Below, piece after piece: positions 1 to 9,983 of a stretch of DNA of 64,000 nt. The number at the start of each line of letters is the position of its first letter. The stretch's first letter is position 1. The notes under the pieces were generated by a model. It saw only the letters and a program-made list of their open reading frames with translations, did not search any database and was not told the origin of the DNA. The stretch comes from Oenanthe sinensis (Eukaryota > Streptophyta > Magnoliopsida > Apiales > Apiaceae). The stretch covers positions 50,221,455 to 50,285,454 of the forward strand of contig CM053799.1 in the NCBI GenBank assembly GCA_028671895.1, read 5' to 3'. The position numbers were made by a program, and so were the translations under genes.

Positions 1-840
1 CTCCCAACTGGGTAGTACGCCATCTCCGAAATTAAGAACGCATGATTGAAAATCATGCATGATAAAAGAAAATAAATGCAACCCTGGACCCTCGAACCAA
101 AACCCCTGCAACTCTGAATCAAAACGCTAAATCCTAAACTACTCCAGATGCATGATTGAAACCCCTGAACAAAACCCAGAACATCTACACACTTGGCCGT
201 TAAACCATGAACCCAGAACACCCTCAACCTGGGAACAGAACCAGGCTTGAGACTTCCATCTATATCGGTATGAATTTGTTTGTACACTCCAGAAAATCGA
301 TTTGTTTCCTGAGGATATGAAACAGCACCCTCAACAGTATATTGCAACAGAATCAGCTCAATACATCTGGGACTAGTACTAGTAACCTGCAGGAGTAAGA
401 CCATCAAATACGAATTCCAACTCCTCAGATCAGTTCCAATATCCAGAAAATGATCATAATTCCAAACGTTTGATGAATAATTCTCATAAGAATCCACAGT
501 AACCAGATGTGTGATCAAACTAATACCAGACACCACCCAGTAACATTCTTCTTCAAAACTCCAATTTACACCCCTCAAATTCATCCGAAATCTGCAAGCA
601 TCACAGCCCCACCAAAGCATCCAATAGTATCTGACCAGAATTATAAATCTGTGGGCTTGATTTCTTCTAAATTTCTCTAAACCTACTTCTGGACACCAGT
701 TTACAGACATCTGCAGGCTTGCACACTGAATACCACAGCCTTTCCAACCTAACATACTACTCAAACTAATCATTAACTTGAACATGTCCATTAGCTTTTT
801 TTTTTGTTACATATATGATTGTTTTTTTTGTGTTTAGCAG
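1..840. other. noncoding sequence upstream of GT90 remnant
   Basis: No coding sequence is recognisable. The stretch ends in a pyrimidine-rich tract and a TTTAGCAG 3' splice acceptor (AG at 839-840), so its right part is best read as an intron of the GT90 gene. The first exon, expected to encode the membrane anchor, is not visible. A small palindrome occurs around 41-62. Confidence 0.5.
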
Positions 841-2570
841 AGTAAAGTTTATGTTGATAATGTGATTATTGTTTCCAAAGAGAACAAGAGAATAACACAA
901 ATAGATGAAGTCAAGAAAATCCCGGAAAAGGTTAAAATTCAAGAAAGAGTCAAAATTCCACTTTCTTGTTCACCTAAAAATGTGACACAAATGTGTCCAT
1001 CAAATTATCCCAAGGTTTTCAGTACTATGGAAGCTAGTGATGATTTAGGAGCAAGTTCAACATGCCCGGAATATTTTCGCTGGATACACGAAGATTTAAA
1101 GGCGTTTAAGGCAACAGGGATTACGAGGAACATGGTAAATAGAGCGAAAAGGACTGCACATTTTCGACTAGTGATAGTGCAAGGGAAGGTTTACATAGAG
1201 AAGTTCAGGCAGTCAATACAAACTAGAGATGTGTATACAATATGGGGGGTTTTGCAGTTGTTGAGAAGGTATCCGGGGAGACTCCCGGATCTGGAATTGA
1301 TGTTTGATACTAATGACAAACCGGTGATCAAATCGCATTTGTATCGCAGACTCAATGCTTCCACTCCACCATTATTTAGATATTGTGGTGATCAGTGGAC
1401 TAGTGATATCGTCTTTCCTGATTGGTCCTTCCGGGGTTGGTAAATTTCGAATTTTAACTCAATCTTTCATAAAAAAAATTTGTGCCTTAAAATTTTAATA
1501 TCTTATCAGATTCTTGTGTAAATAATGTTGTGGATTTTGAGTGATATTAAAGATATAATAATATTAGTGTATTGTACTCAATGACACTAGATTAAACTAT
1601 ATCTATAAGATTAGATTGTGTATATTGAATCCCTCAAAAAGTGAAAAGCTGTTAATGCATTTCAAGGGCTGAAATAAATATAAAGCCATGGGAAGTTATA
1701 CTGAAAGAAATGAAAGAAGGAAACAGTAAGGTCAAATGGATGGAAAGGGAACCATATGCTTATTGGAAAGGAAACCCCTTTGTCGTAGACAACAGAAAAG
1801 ACCTACTCAAGTGCAATGTTTCTCAAGAACATGACTGGAATGCTCGCCTTTTTGTTCAGGTAAAAAATGATTTCATTAGGATAGTGAGTAAATATCATTC
1901 GTTAAGATAAATCTGTTGAATGTAATTGAGTAAATTCTGTTTCTTGTCCAGGACTGGATTCGCGAAGGGCAACAAGGATTTCAACAGTCAAATGTTGCAA
2001 ATCAATGCACTTATAGGTATGCAAATGTTACCTGAATTTCATATTATATTAGTTTCAGTTTTCATTCTTGTTTCTTACAACTTCAGATGCATGATCAATG
2101 TGTAGATACAAGATTTATATTGAAGGATAAGCTTGGTCAGTTAGTGAAAAGTACATATTAGCCTGTGATTCAGTCACTTTGTTAGTAAAACCAGATTACT
2201 ATGACTTCTTCATGAGAAGCCTAAAGCCATTGGAACATTACTCGCCAATCAACAATGATGACAAATGCAGATCAATAGAATATGCGGTAGAATGGGGAAA
2301 CCTTAATACAGAAAAGGTATATGTATCCCTTCTTCAAATATCATTCTCATCGCAAAAGTTGCATTTATTCATCCACTAATACCTTGCATATGCAGGCACA
2401 GACAATTGGAAATTGGAAAGGCTGCTAGCACCTTCATCCAAGATGAGCTAAAGATGGATTATGTTTATGACTACATGTTTCATTTGTTAAACGAATACGC
2501 AAAACTCCTAAGATTTCAGCCAAAAATACCTGAAAAAGCTGTCGAATTTTGTACATTCTTGATTTATTAG
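841..2570 (+). pseudogene. GT90 (DUF821, Rumi/POGLUT-like) glycosyltransferase, broken copy
   Basis: The GT90 family comprises luminal O-glycosyltransferases of the secretory pathway; the plant members were formerly called DUF821. Five exons can be placed with GT-AG borders: 841-1439, 1667-1859, 1952-2016, 2106-2316 and 2396-2570. Family signatures are CPEYFRWIHEDL near residue 74 of the first visible exon, then FRYCGD and IVFPDWSF, the YAYWKGNP donor-site region, and the C-terminal MDYVYDYMFHLLNEYAKLLRFQP. Two lesions disable it. A TAA stop at 2128-2130 replaces the Ser codon expected in the YKIYIEG(S)AWSVSEKY motif. A 7-bp tandem duplication of ATTGGAA at about 2404-2419 shifts the frame in the last exon. 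The N-terminal signal/membrane exon is not seen. The identification is firm; the lesions could be sequencing errors, but two independent ones favour a pseudogene. Confidence 0.85.
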
Positions 2571-4259
2571 GTATTTTAAATTTTTTGTACATGTATGTCT
2601 ATGTTATAACAAATGAAAATGGACATCTGGGACATTGACTAAGTTACATTTTCTGAAAAATATAACATTATGCGGTCTGCATTTAAGGCTAAAAAACTTA
2701 GCATAAACATGATTTTTAAATTAGGCTGTGTTTAGTAATCAGTATTGCTAGTGAAAACTATTGAAAAAAATTGATGTTGGAGCAAACAAATAAATTTTAT
2801 GAAATTGCTGTTCAGAATTGTAATTGCTTATGAGATATTAATTTTTTTTATTTAATTTATAAAAAAATTATATAATTAAAATTACTTAGTTGTCTGTATA
2901 TTTTTGAATTAATCAAAAAGAAAATAGCAAATCTGCTATGTAGGAATACAATTCAAACAATGTCTCAGGCCCTACAAATTGAATGACTCCTCTTCCACTA
3001 AAAACTGCCAACATTTTTCTTATGAATATGGTGGAGAATGATGTGATTTGAAGCAAAGATATTGTCTTCCTACAAAAGGGGTTCAGATAGAAGCGACAAG
3101 CATAGTCTCAGCAAATCTGTACACATTAGATGAACAAAAAACTAGCGAAGAAAAATAATCTATTTATTCTTGTAATGACATATCATCAAACAGGGTTCTT
3201 TGTAATGGCATCTCTTTCACTTGGGGCATAGGCAGCGAAAACTGCACATGGGAACAAATTGCAACCAGAAAAAGAAAGAAGTTAAATTAAAATCAAGAAA
3301 ACCAGCAGCACTGCTAACAATAGTTTTAAAAAAACTAATATATTATGCGAAAACCAAGGTCAATATAACTGTCTATCTGCATACTCCAGAACCAACACTG
3401 CAATGATCCTCTAAAGAAGAAGATGAAGCGCAACAATTACTATCCGGGTAAACAATGCATCTTTTTGGATCTCTTCCTCTACTAATGCCTCGAACATCTC
3501 ACGTCTAGCCTTTCATCTTAGAAATCTTCGGTGAGCACTTTGAGTAACAGATGGAAGCCCATGATAGCATTATCATCAACTGCTCCCCGAGATGCATCAA
3601 CTCCGTTAGCCACCATCTTTTTCCCTTATGTATTAACCTCCTTTTTATTCTTCAAATATTACGTAGTTTTAGTAAAACCACCATCAAAACCCTCTTGGTT
3701 TTGATGAACTTCTGCACCATCCCCAAGTGCATCTTTAGTAATTGATCAATACATATGTTTTCTTATTCATATTAAAAAAAAAATTCTCAGCTAAATAACA
3801 ATTGGAACTTATCAAAATTCAATTTTGTTGAAGCTTATTATTGGTTCACTGAGTTTTTATTTATTTATAAAATGGGCTGACCAGCGGCCTGGTTTTCGGT
3901 TTGGGCTTTAAATTCATAGTAGTGATCTGGCACCAATACGGACTACAAAAAGTGTATTACAAAGTCAGGATGATCAATATCATCTTCCCATGATAATGAT
4001 CATATACAAATTTGGACTGCTGGCTTTGGCTAGATTAGGAGACAGGTTGTAACTTGTGAACAGATGTGTCTCAAAACTAATCATTTACCCGGTCCAACCA
4101 TTTAAGTATACAGCTGTTTTCTCAGAACTGTGGAAATTTCACCACCTCAGGCTCTTTCACTGCATCGTATATTATGAGTATATATTGTTTTTACTTTATT
4201 CTACCTGACAAAAGACTACAGACATCTGTTACATGTAATTTATAATATATATATACTCC

Positions 4260-4260
<1 letters not shown>
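2571..4260. other. intergenic, no gene recognised
   Basis: AT-rich sequence with only short spurious reading frames. A minus-strand stretch around 3430-3530 has a short coding-like peptide ending near a leucine-rich tail, but I could not assign it to a family. Confidence 0.5.

Positions 4261-4338
<78 letters not shown>
4261..4338. repeat. (TA)n microsatellite
   Basis: About 38 consecutive TA dinucleotides, preceded by a shorter interrupted AT tract from 4239. Confidence 0.95.
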
Positions 4339-4345
<7 letters not shown>

Positions 4346-4374
4346 TTACTCAAATAGATGTATGATAGAGTGGC

Positions 4375-4557
4375 GATATATCTTCGTGTGACTACACATT
4401 TGAATAAATGTTGGCTAAGAACAAAAGTAAGATAGATATATAGATTAGACTATAATTATTCACCTTATATATCTTCGTGTGACTACACATTTGAACAAAT
4501 GTTGGCTAAGAACAAAAGTAAGATAGATATATAGATTAGACTATAATTATTCACCTT
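4375..4557. repeat. 91-bp tandem duplication, two copies
   Basis: The word TCTTCGTGTGACTACACATT starts at 4381 and again at 4472. The two units are nearly identical (AATAAATG versus AACAAATG is the one mismatch I see) up to TTATTCACCTT. No coding content. Confidence 0.9.
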
Positions 4558-4625
4558 CACCCTGTTCTAAATTCGAATGATGCCTGTTCAGACTAGGCTT
4601 GTTCTGGAGACAGACTTAAATACTA

Positions 4626-4870
4626 CTCCCTCCGTCCAAGTCATTTCTTTACATTTTGAAGAGAGTGTCTGCGCATTTTAAGGTGCATATAAAGTATAGT
4701 TCCATAATTTCTTTTTTAATTTTTTTTTCTGAATAAAAATTTAAACATTCAATTTTTATTCAAAACAGAAAATTGTAAAAATAAGGTATGGAACTATACT
4801 TTATATGCACCTTAAAATGCGTGCCGGACACTCTCTCCGAAAGGTAAAGAAATGGATGGGACGGAGGGAG
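4626..4870. mobile_element. Stowaway-type MITE
   Basis: A 245-bp foldback element with terminal inverted repeats CTCCCTCCGTCC at 4626 and GGACGGAGGGAG at 4859-4870, flanked by TA dinucleotides (4624-4625 and 4871-4872). The arms pair along most of their length; for example GTGCATATAAAGTATAGTTCC at about 4683 is complemented at about 4789. The TIR sequence and TA target duplication are diagnostic of Stowaway (Tc1/mariner-derived) MITEs. No coding capacity. Confidence 0.92.
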
Positions 4871-4872
4871 TA

Positions 4873-5370
4873 TTATTAGCATAGATAAGGAAATTGAAAA
4901 GAGTTATAAAAGCAGAAAATATCACAGAAGTTATAATTTTGACCTAGAAAGCCAAAGATCGTGTATTGATCCCAACGACATAATTAAGATATTACCGATA
5001 ATTATAATAATCTATAATCAATGATTTACACGCAAAATATCAAGAGTATGGTAATCAATAAATAGTTTCCAAACACATAACGAGTCGAGGGGCATATGCA
5101 TCAGTGACGATTTCTACACTGGGGAAGTAGGGATACATGCCATGCCTCTGGTGGACCTTAATGTACATATATATTTCTAAGGCCCTAAGCTTTTAGCAAC
5201 ATAGACCCTGGGTTGCCTCCGGAGTCACTTTAGATAAACCACCTTGTCTCAAATCCTTTCCTCGTGGTATATTTTTGGTGTTTAATAAAATGTAGATATA
5301 AGCCACACTGAGCTCGTTGTTTTATTTTAAACTCTATAAAAAAAATTTGAGACTAAAACGCATTAATTTC
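4873..5370. other. intergenic, nothing recognised
   Basis: No long reading frame, RNA gene or repeat is apparent. Confidence 0.5.
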
Positions 5371-5690
5371 TAGCGCATTTTGTACTGCAGATATAGAATT
5401 ATTATTTTTTTATTTTTTGCCAAGTCAGATATTGAATTATTGGTTTCCTTACCTTGAAATTGCATTTCTAGCCCATTTTGTACAGTAGAAATTGAATTGG
5501 TTTTACTTGATGAAACGAAGGTTAAAGAAAGTTCAGAAATTTCAGTGATTCTTTTCTTTTCCTGAAATTGCTTTCCAGCTTCAAAATAGCTCGCAAAGAC
5601 TCATTCGCGACATCTCTATATTCTCAAAGTCTTGGTCTATGTCTTCTACTGCTCTAAAAGTGCTTCTATTGTAGTCCACATAATAGACTC
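5371..5690 (+). repeat. RLP 5'-flank repeat, copy A
   Basis: Contains two copies of a TCTAGC(C/G)CATTTTGTAC word (5371 and 5468) and a stretch from about 5565 to 5684, including CAAAGTCTTGGTCT and TTCTACTGCTCTAAAAGTGC, that recurs with moderate divergence at 7908-8084. Both copies lie just 5' of LRR-RLP sequence, so they look like duplicated upstream regions of one gene family. Confidence 0.7.
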
Positions 5691-6081
5691 AGATGGAGGT
5701 ATACCTGATTCAATAGGTTTTCTCCGGTCATTGTCCAGTTTGGCACTCGCCGATTGTAATTTGTCTGGGCCTATACCAGCATCCATAGCGAACTTGGGTC
5801 AGCTTACTTACTTGGGTCTTAGTGGTAATAATTTTAATGGCCCAATTCCAAAAGTTTTAGCACATCTTACAAACTTAAGAAGTTTACCCCTTTCTAGAAA
5901 CAATTTTAGTGGTCCGTTTCCTTCTTGGGTTTCGCAGTTTACACAACTCGATAGCTTATATTTGAGTAATAATTCACTAACAGGACCTCTACCTCTTTGG
6001 TTGTTTCACCATCCATCATTGCCAGTCTTAAATTTAGATTCTAATAGATTCACAGGTCAAAATCAAAGTTGGAAGGCCTAA
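5690..6081 (+). pseudogene. LRR receptor-like protein fragment
   Basis: An open frame from 5632 carries about five plant extracellular LRRs of the LxxLxLxxNxLxGxIP type, for example LTYLGLSGNNFNGPIP and LDSLYLSNNSLTGPLP. It then ends abruptly after NRFTGQ. There is no signal peptide, LRRNT cap, C-terminal cap or membrane segment, so this is an isolated internal slice of a Cf/RPP27-type RLP. The same LRRs are close to the tail of the larger RLP at 22718-22980, for example LFHHPSL and SNRFTGQ in both, which points to a local duplicate. Residues before about 5690 are probably not real protein, since they match the noncoding flank repeat. Confidence 0.8.
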
Positions 6082-7907
6082 TTTTGGTGAATCCGAATGA
6101 TAGTTTACTGAATCTGGTGAGAGATTAGCTGGATTCACTTATGCGTTGTGCCTGCCTTTTAAAGTTCATCCAATTCTCGACAGATAAGAAGATGTCAGAT
6201 TGTGGGTGATTCGTGTTATGGTAGTTCTAAATTGTACATTTCAATTGCACAAGATGCTACACGACGGACGCAACGGATTTCTGAGGGATTTCTAAAGTCC
6301 AATTTAGAGCACAGACCCTGGAATGGTTATTGTGGCAGATCAAGAAGCTGAGCACAACAACAGGAGCTTGAATTCAAGACTTTTTAATTCTATGTGATAC
6401 CATTGTTCTATTTTTGAACATTGATATTAGTCTTCCGCTAGACAGCATGGTAATTAGATCAAGATCGAGAAGATGTTTGGACGTGAGATTAACAATATTG
6501 TTTCTTGCGAGGACCGTGAGTCCGTGACAGATTGGAGAGGCATGCAAGCTTTGGCAGGTGGAGTGAGTGGAAGTAACAGGAAGATTCTGATGCATTGGTA
6601 TTAATGGCAGAACTGTTTCAGAGCTGGACGCTATTAAGGTTCATTCTTGTGATAAATTTCAAGTGGAGAAGCAAGAGCATCATGATGAAGATCACCACTC
6701 AGAGCTTACTCTAAGTCGGCTAGATTAGCCTTTTTTACACAGTTTCAGCTTCATATCCTATGGTTCTGCTGATGTTTTAGGCAGGTATTCATTATATTCA
6801 CAACCAAGTTGATTAATGATTACTACAGGCTTATTTCTAAAATTTGCAACATACAGGAAACGGTAGCTGAAATCGGCCAGGAAAATTCTTTCTTCCATTC
6901 TTCGTTGAAGAGAGAGATCTGTTTCTATAAAAAAAGTAGATTTTTTTAGGAGTTATCTTTGATTATTGTTTTATTCATTATGTATGTAAAATTTCTTTGT
7001 TGTTCTGTCATGTTCACCATGTTATCTTCTGATTAACGCTTATCATCACTTAATGGGTCAAAATTAAAGTTCTGTTCTGTTAACGTTCAGACTCAGGCTC
7101 AGGCTCAGGCTCAGGCTCTTCATCTCTAGTCTCTACTACATGTCTGATCATATATTTTCTAAACAGTTAACAGTATTCCAGATGATTTTGTAATCTTAAC
7201 TGGAAATTTGTATGCGTTGCTCCTCTTCACTCGCTATTATAAATTAAGAAAGAAAATCTAAAACAATATTCCAGATTGTTTTATATTCTCAGCTTAATAC
7301 TTTTATAGGTTTCTTTGCTTTTAGATAGATAATGTTTCTTGACAACTTGATCATTAAAGGGTTGCAGATCTTTTGAACAGAACAGAACAATGCAAATTGT
7401 AAATTGACAACTTGGCTTAAAGTTAACTGGGAGAGTCGATCAATCATAGCTAACTGGAAGGATGTTTGTAAATTGTTTCAAAACCTGGACTGATTAACAA
7501 TGCAAATTTAGCCCTCCGTTACCATCTTTCCCAAGTAAAAATATTTTCTAAATTAAATATCTTGGGTTAGTTATACATAATATTTTGTACTCTTTTTTAT
7601 ATTAATACAAGTTATAAAAAAGCTGTTTAAAACATCCAAACTTGAATAAATTAAATTTATATTTCATACTTCATGTCTAAAAGCTAAATACCACTCTCCA
7701 AAGCAAGGAGAATTTAAATATCAATTATTTAGAGGATGGTTGCATTAATTTTCCTTCCATAATTTTATAATAAGGTTTCTCAAATTGTTCATATAAAATT
7801 ATTAGTTGGTTCATTTTCAGAGAGGAGTATGTAGTAACTTATAAAGCTAGATTGTTCAAGTTTAATAAGACATCATGAAGGTCAAGGACTAAACACTCTC
7901 CAAACAT
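6082..7907. other. intergenic, no gene recognised
   Basis: Only short frames. A plus-strand stretch at about 6470-6600 has a slightly coding-like composition, but I recognise no family. A hexanucleotide microsatellite lies inside (see 7090-7119). Confidence 0.45.
7090..7119. repeat. hexanucleotide (CAGGCT)n microsatellite
   Basis: About four and a half tandem copies of a CTCAGG/CAGGCT hexamer. Confidence 0.85.
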
Positions 7908-8084
7908 TTCTAGCCCATTTTTACAGAAGATATAGAATTATTGTTTTTCTTTATCGTGAAATTGCATTCCAACTTCGAAGTAGCTCTTAAAGACTCATTC
8001 GAGTCATCTTTCATTTGTCAAAGTCTTGGTCTTTGTCTTCTACTGCTCTAAAAGTGCTTCTAATGCAGTCCACAAATTAGTAAG
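7908..8084 (+). repeat. RLP 5'-flank repeat, copy B
   Basis: Diverged copy of the sequence at 5371-5690. Shared words include TCTAGCCCATTTT, AAAGACTCATTCG and TTCTACTGCTCTAAAAGTGC. It lies about 420 bp upstream of the RLP start codon. Confidence 0.7.
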
Positions 8085-8433
8085 CAGAATATATGTATGA
8101 TTATGAATGTTGAAAATATGTTGTGGAGATCAGAGAAAAGACTATTACAAGATAGTTACTAAAATGAGCCCTCTGTATGGACTCTTTTGAAACAAGCAAC
8201 TCATACCTAATATATGTATATTCAGGGCTGGAGCTGACTGTACAAGCATCAGAAAAAGACTACCAGCTAGTAAATTACCACCTCAAATTAGTAGGCTACA
8301 GAAATCTCCAAGGATGTTTCTATCTCTCTACCGGTCAAATTTGAATCTACAGCTACTCTTATTTACGTGTGGCTGGAATAAAATGTTGAATAGAAGTGAT
8401 ACATCTAAAGACTCTGGAGGAAAAGCAGTTTGC

Positions 8434-8444
8434 CTATAAATATA
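8434..8444 (+). promoter_or_regulatory. TATA box of the RLP gene
   Basis: CTATAAATATA lies 66-76 bp upstream of the ATG at 8510, the usual geometry for a plant TATA promoter with a short leader. Confidence 0.7.
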
Positions 8445-8509
8445 GACATGAACCCTCAACCATAACATATACAACCTATCCACCTAAAAAAAAACATTTA
8501 AAGCATATA

Positions 8510-8618
8510 ATGAAAATGTGTAAATTCACCTGGTATTACACAATCATGGTGCTTCTCATCTTCTTGCAACACCAAATAGTTTCTTCATCAGCAGCTATGC
8601 ATTTGAGTGCTATCATGC
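8510..8618 (+). pseudogene. LRR receptor-like protein, 5' part (signal peptide), cut by element 1
   Basis: The ATG at 8510 opens a frame with a typical secretory signal: a short basic start (MKMCKF), a hydrophobic core (YYTIMVLLIFL) and a small-residue region (SSSAA). This fits the N-terminus of Cf-9/RPP27-type receptor-like proteins, which are plasma-membrane immune or developmental receptors. The frame runs directly into the LTR of retrotransposon 1 at 8619. The last five bases (CATGC, 8614-8618) are the target-site duplication. The remaining coding region resumes at 21571 on the far side of the insertion and is in frame with this part if the element plus one TSD copy are disregarded. Confidence 0.85.
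8614..8618. repeat. target-site duplication of element 1 (left)
   Basis: CATGC immediately precedes the LTR start TGTTA; the identical pentamer follows the other LTR at 21571-21575. Confidence 0.95.
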
Positions 8619-9802
8619 TGTTATTCCCTTTAAGTACACTAAGTTTGTAGAAGGGGGGTTTGAATGCAAACTTAAGAATTAAATAAAATTATTGCGGATT
8701 TAAGTTTGTTCAAGAGTTTGGTTAAGTGTTTTGACAGATTAAAAAGGAAGATAAAACTGAAAGAATTAAAAGCAAATTAAAAGAAACAATCTTTTAAAAT
8801 TACTAGTGGATTAGTTTTTCCGCTAGTGTATTTTTGCTTTCAAAATAACTTTGGTAAGAATACCAAGCTGCTTACAAGTTGTGTTTTCGAACTAAGAAAA
8901 GCACTACAAATATTGCCTATGCTTCTACTTTGCTTTTTCTTGAGTTCTTGATTTTTCACACACTTTGTTACAATAGACTACAAACCACTATATAGTAGTT
9001 TTCTTCTACATCTATTTTCTATCGACAGATAACATTACAAAATACATTTTACAATGTTTACATGAAAATAGAAAATAGTTTCTTTCGCAGTCTCCACTAC
9101 AATTTGACTTGTCAAGGAAGTGTCTTTGTCTTGATCCATTCCTTGAAAACTGTGTTGCTTTGAAAGACTTCACAATCCTGACAGGACTGTCTTCCATTGA
9201 TTCAGTTTCTGCAAAGTTCCCATTCCTTTTGTCTTTAACTAAATTGGGAAACCTTAATCAACTGATATTGCTGTTAAGCTTATCAGTTGATTCTCCTTTG
9301 CTTATCCATCGATGGATAGGATATCCATTGATCAATTGATGTATCGATGGATAGTTGAGTTATCCATCGACTCCTTATCCATTGATGGCCCTTTATCCGT
9401 TGATTGGTGTCTATCCGTTGATTGCCTTTATCCGTTGAGTAGTATCTTTATCCGTTGACTCCAATATCAGTTGATCACTTCATTTGAGAGAATTCTGACT
9501 TAGAATATTTACAATTGATCAGCCATTCTTCACATCTGTTGAGAAGCTATAAATTGAAGTCAATATTTATCGGTCGACTACTTCACAGCATCCATCGAGG
9601 CAATACAATCAATTGATAATGAAATATGAATCAAATGTTACAATCCAATATATCAGTTGATTAAACAAGTTTCAACAGATAACTGGTTTCCTAATCAATG
9701 GATATTTATAAGTCACATATCCATCGACTAGTTACAATTAAATTTAAATCACTATTGAAATTCTAAGTAATTTGTTATCATCAAATCTCACAATTCCTAA
9801 CA
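8619..9802 (-). repeat. element 1 3' LTR
   Basis: Begins TGTTATTCCC and ends CCTAACA on the plus strand, and matches 20386-21570 with scattered substitutions. It contains a dense cluster of TATCCATCGATGG-like words at 9302-9478 and a G-rich tract (TAGAAGGGGGG, about 8648) shared with the other two elements' LTRs. Confidence 0.95.
9302..9478. repeat. TATCCRTYGA motif cluster in element 1 3' LTR
   Basis: About a dozen copies of TATCCATCGA, TATCCGTTGA, ATCAATTGAT and ATCGATGGAT follow one another every 10-25 bp. The same cluster is in the 5' LTR at about 21068-21245. Related words also occur in the element's spacer and ORFs and in element 2. Confidence 0.9.
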
Positions 9803-9812
9803 ATCTCCCCCT
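9803..9812 (-). promoter_or_regulatory. polypurine tract of element 1
   Basis: AGGGGGAGAT on the minus strand directly abuts the 3' LTR, as expected for the plus-strand primer site of reverse transcription. Element 3 has the identical tract at 47131-47140. Confidence 0.9.
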
Positions 9813-9983
9813 ATTTATGAATATGTGAAACATGCATAAATCTCTTCTGTTGATGATAACAAAACTTCTAAACATTTTCATTTTAGCATGAATTACAATA
9901 TTGACAAAAGAGATTTTAATACAAAGTGATCAAATACCAGTAGTAGATGAAATCTGATAACTTTGATGTAGAGTCTGAATCAT

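Noticed and set aside
3400..3620. Coding-like minus-strand peptide (KARREMFEALVEEE region)
   Set aside because: Too short, with stops on both sides and no family recognised; could be a gene-fragment exon but not supportable.
6470..6600. Short plus-strand stretch with coding-like composition downstream of the LRR fragment
   Set aside because: No motif, no start and broken by stops.
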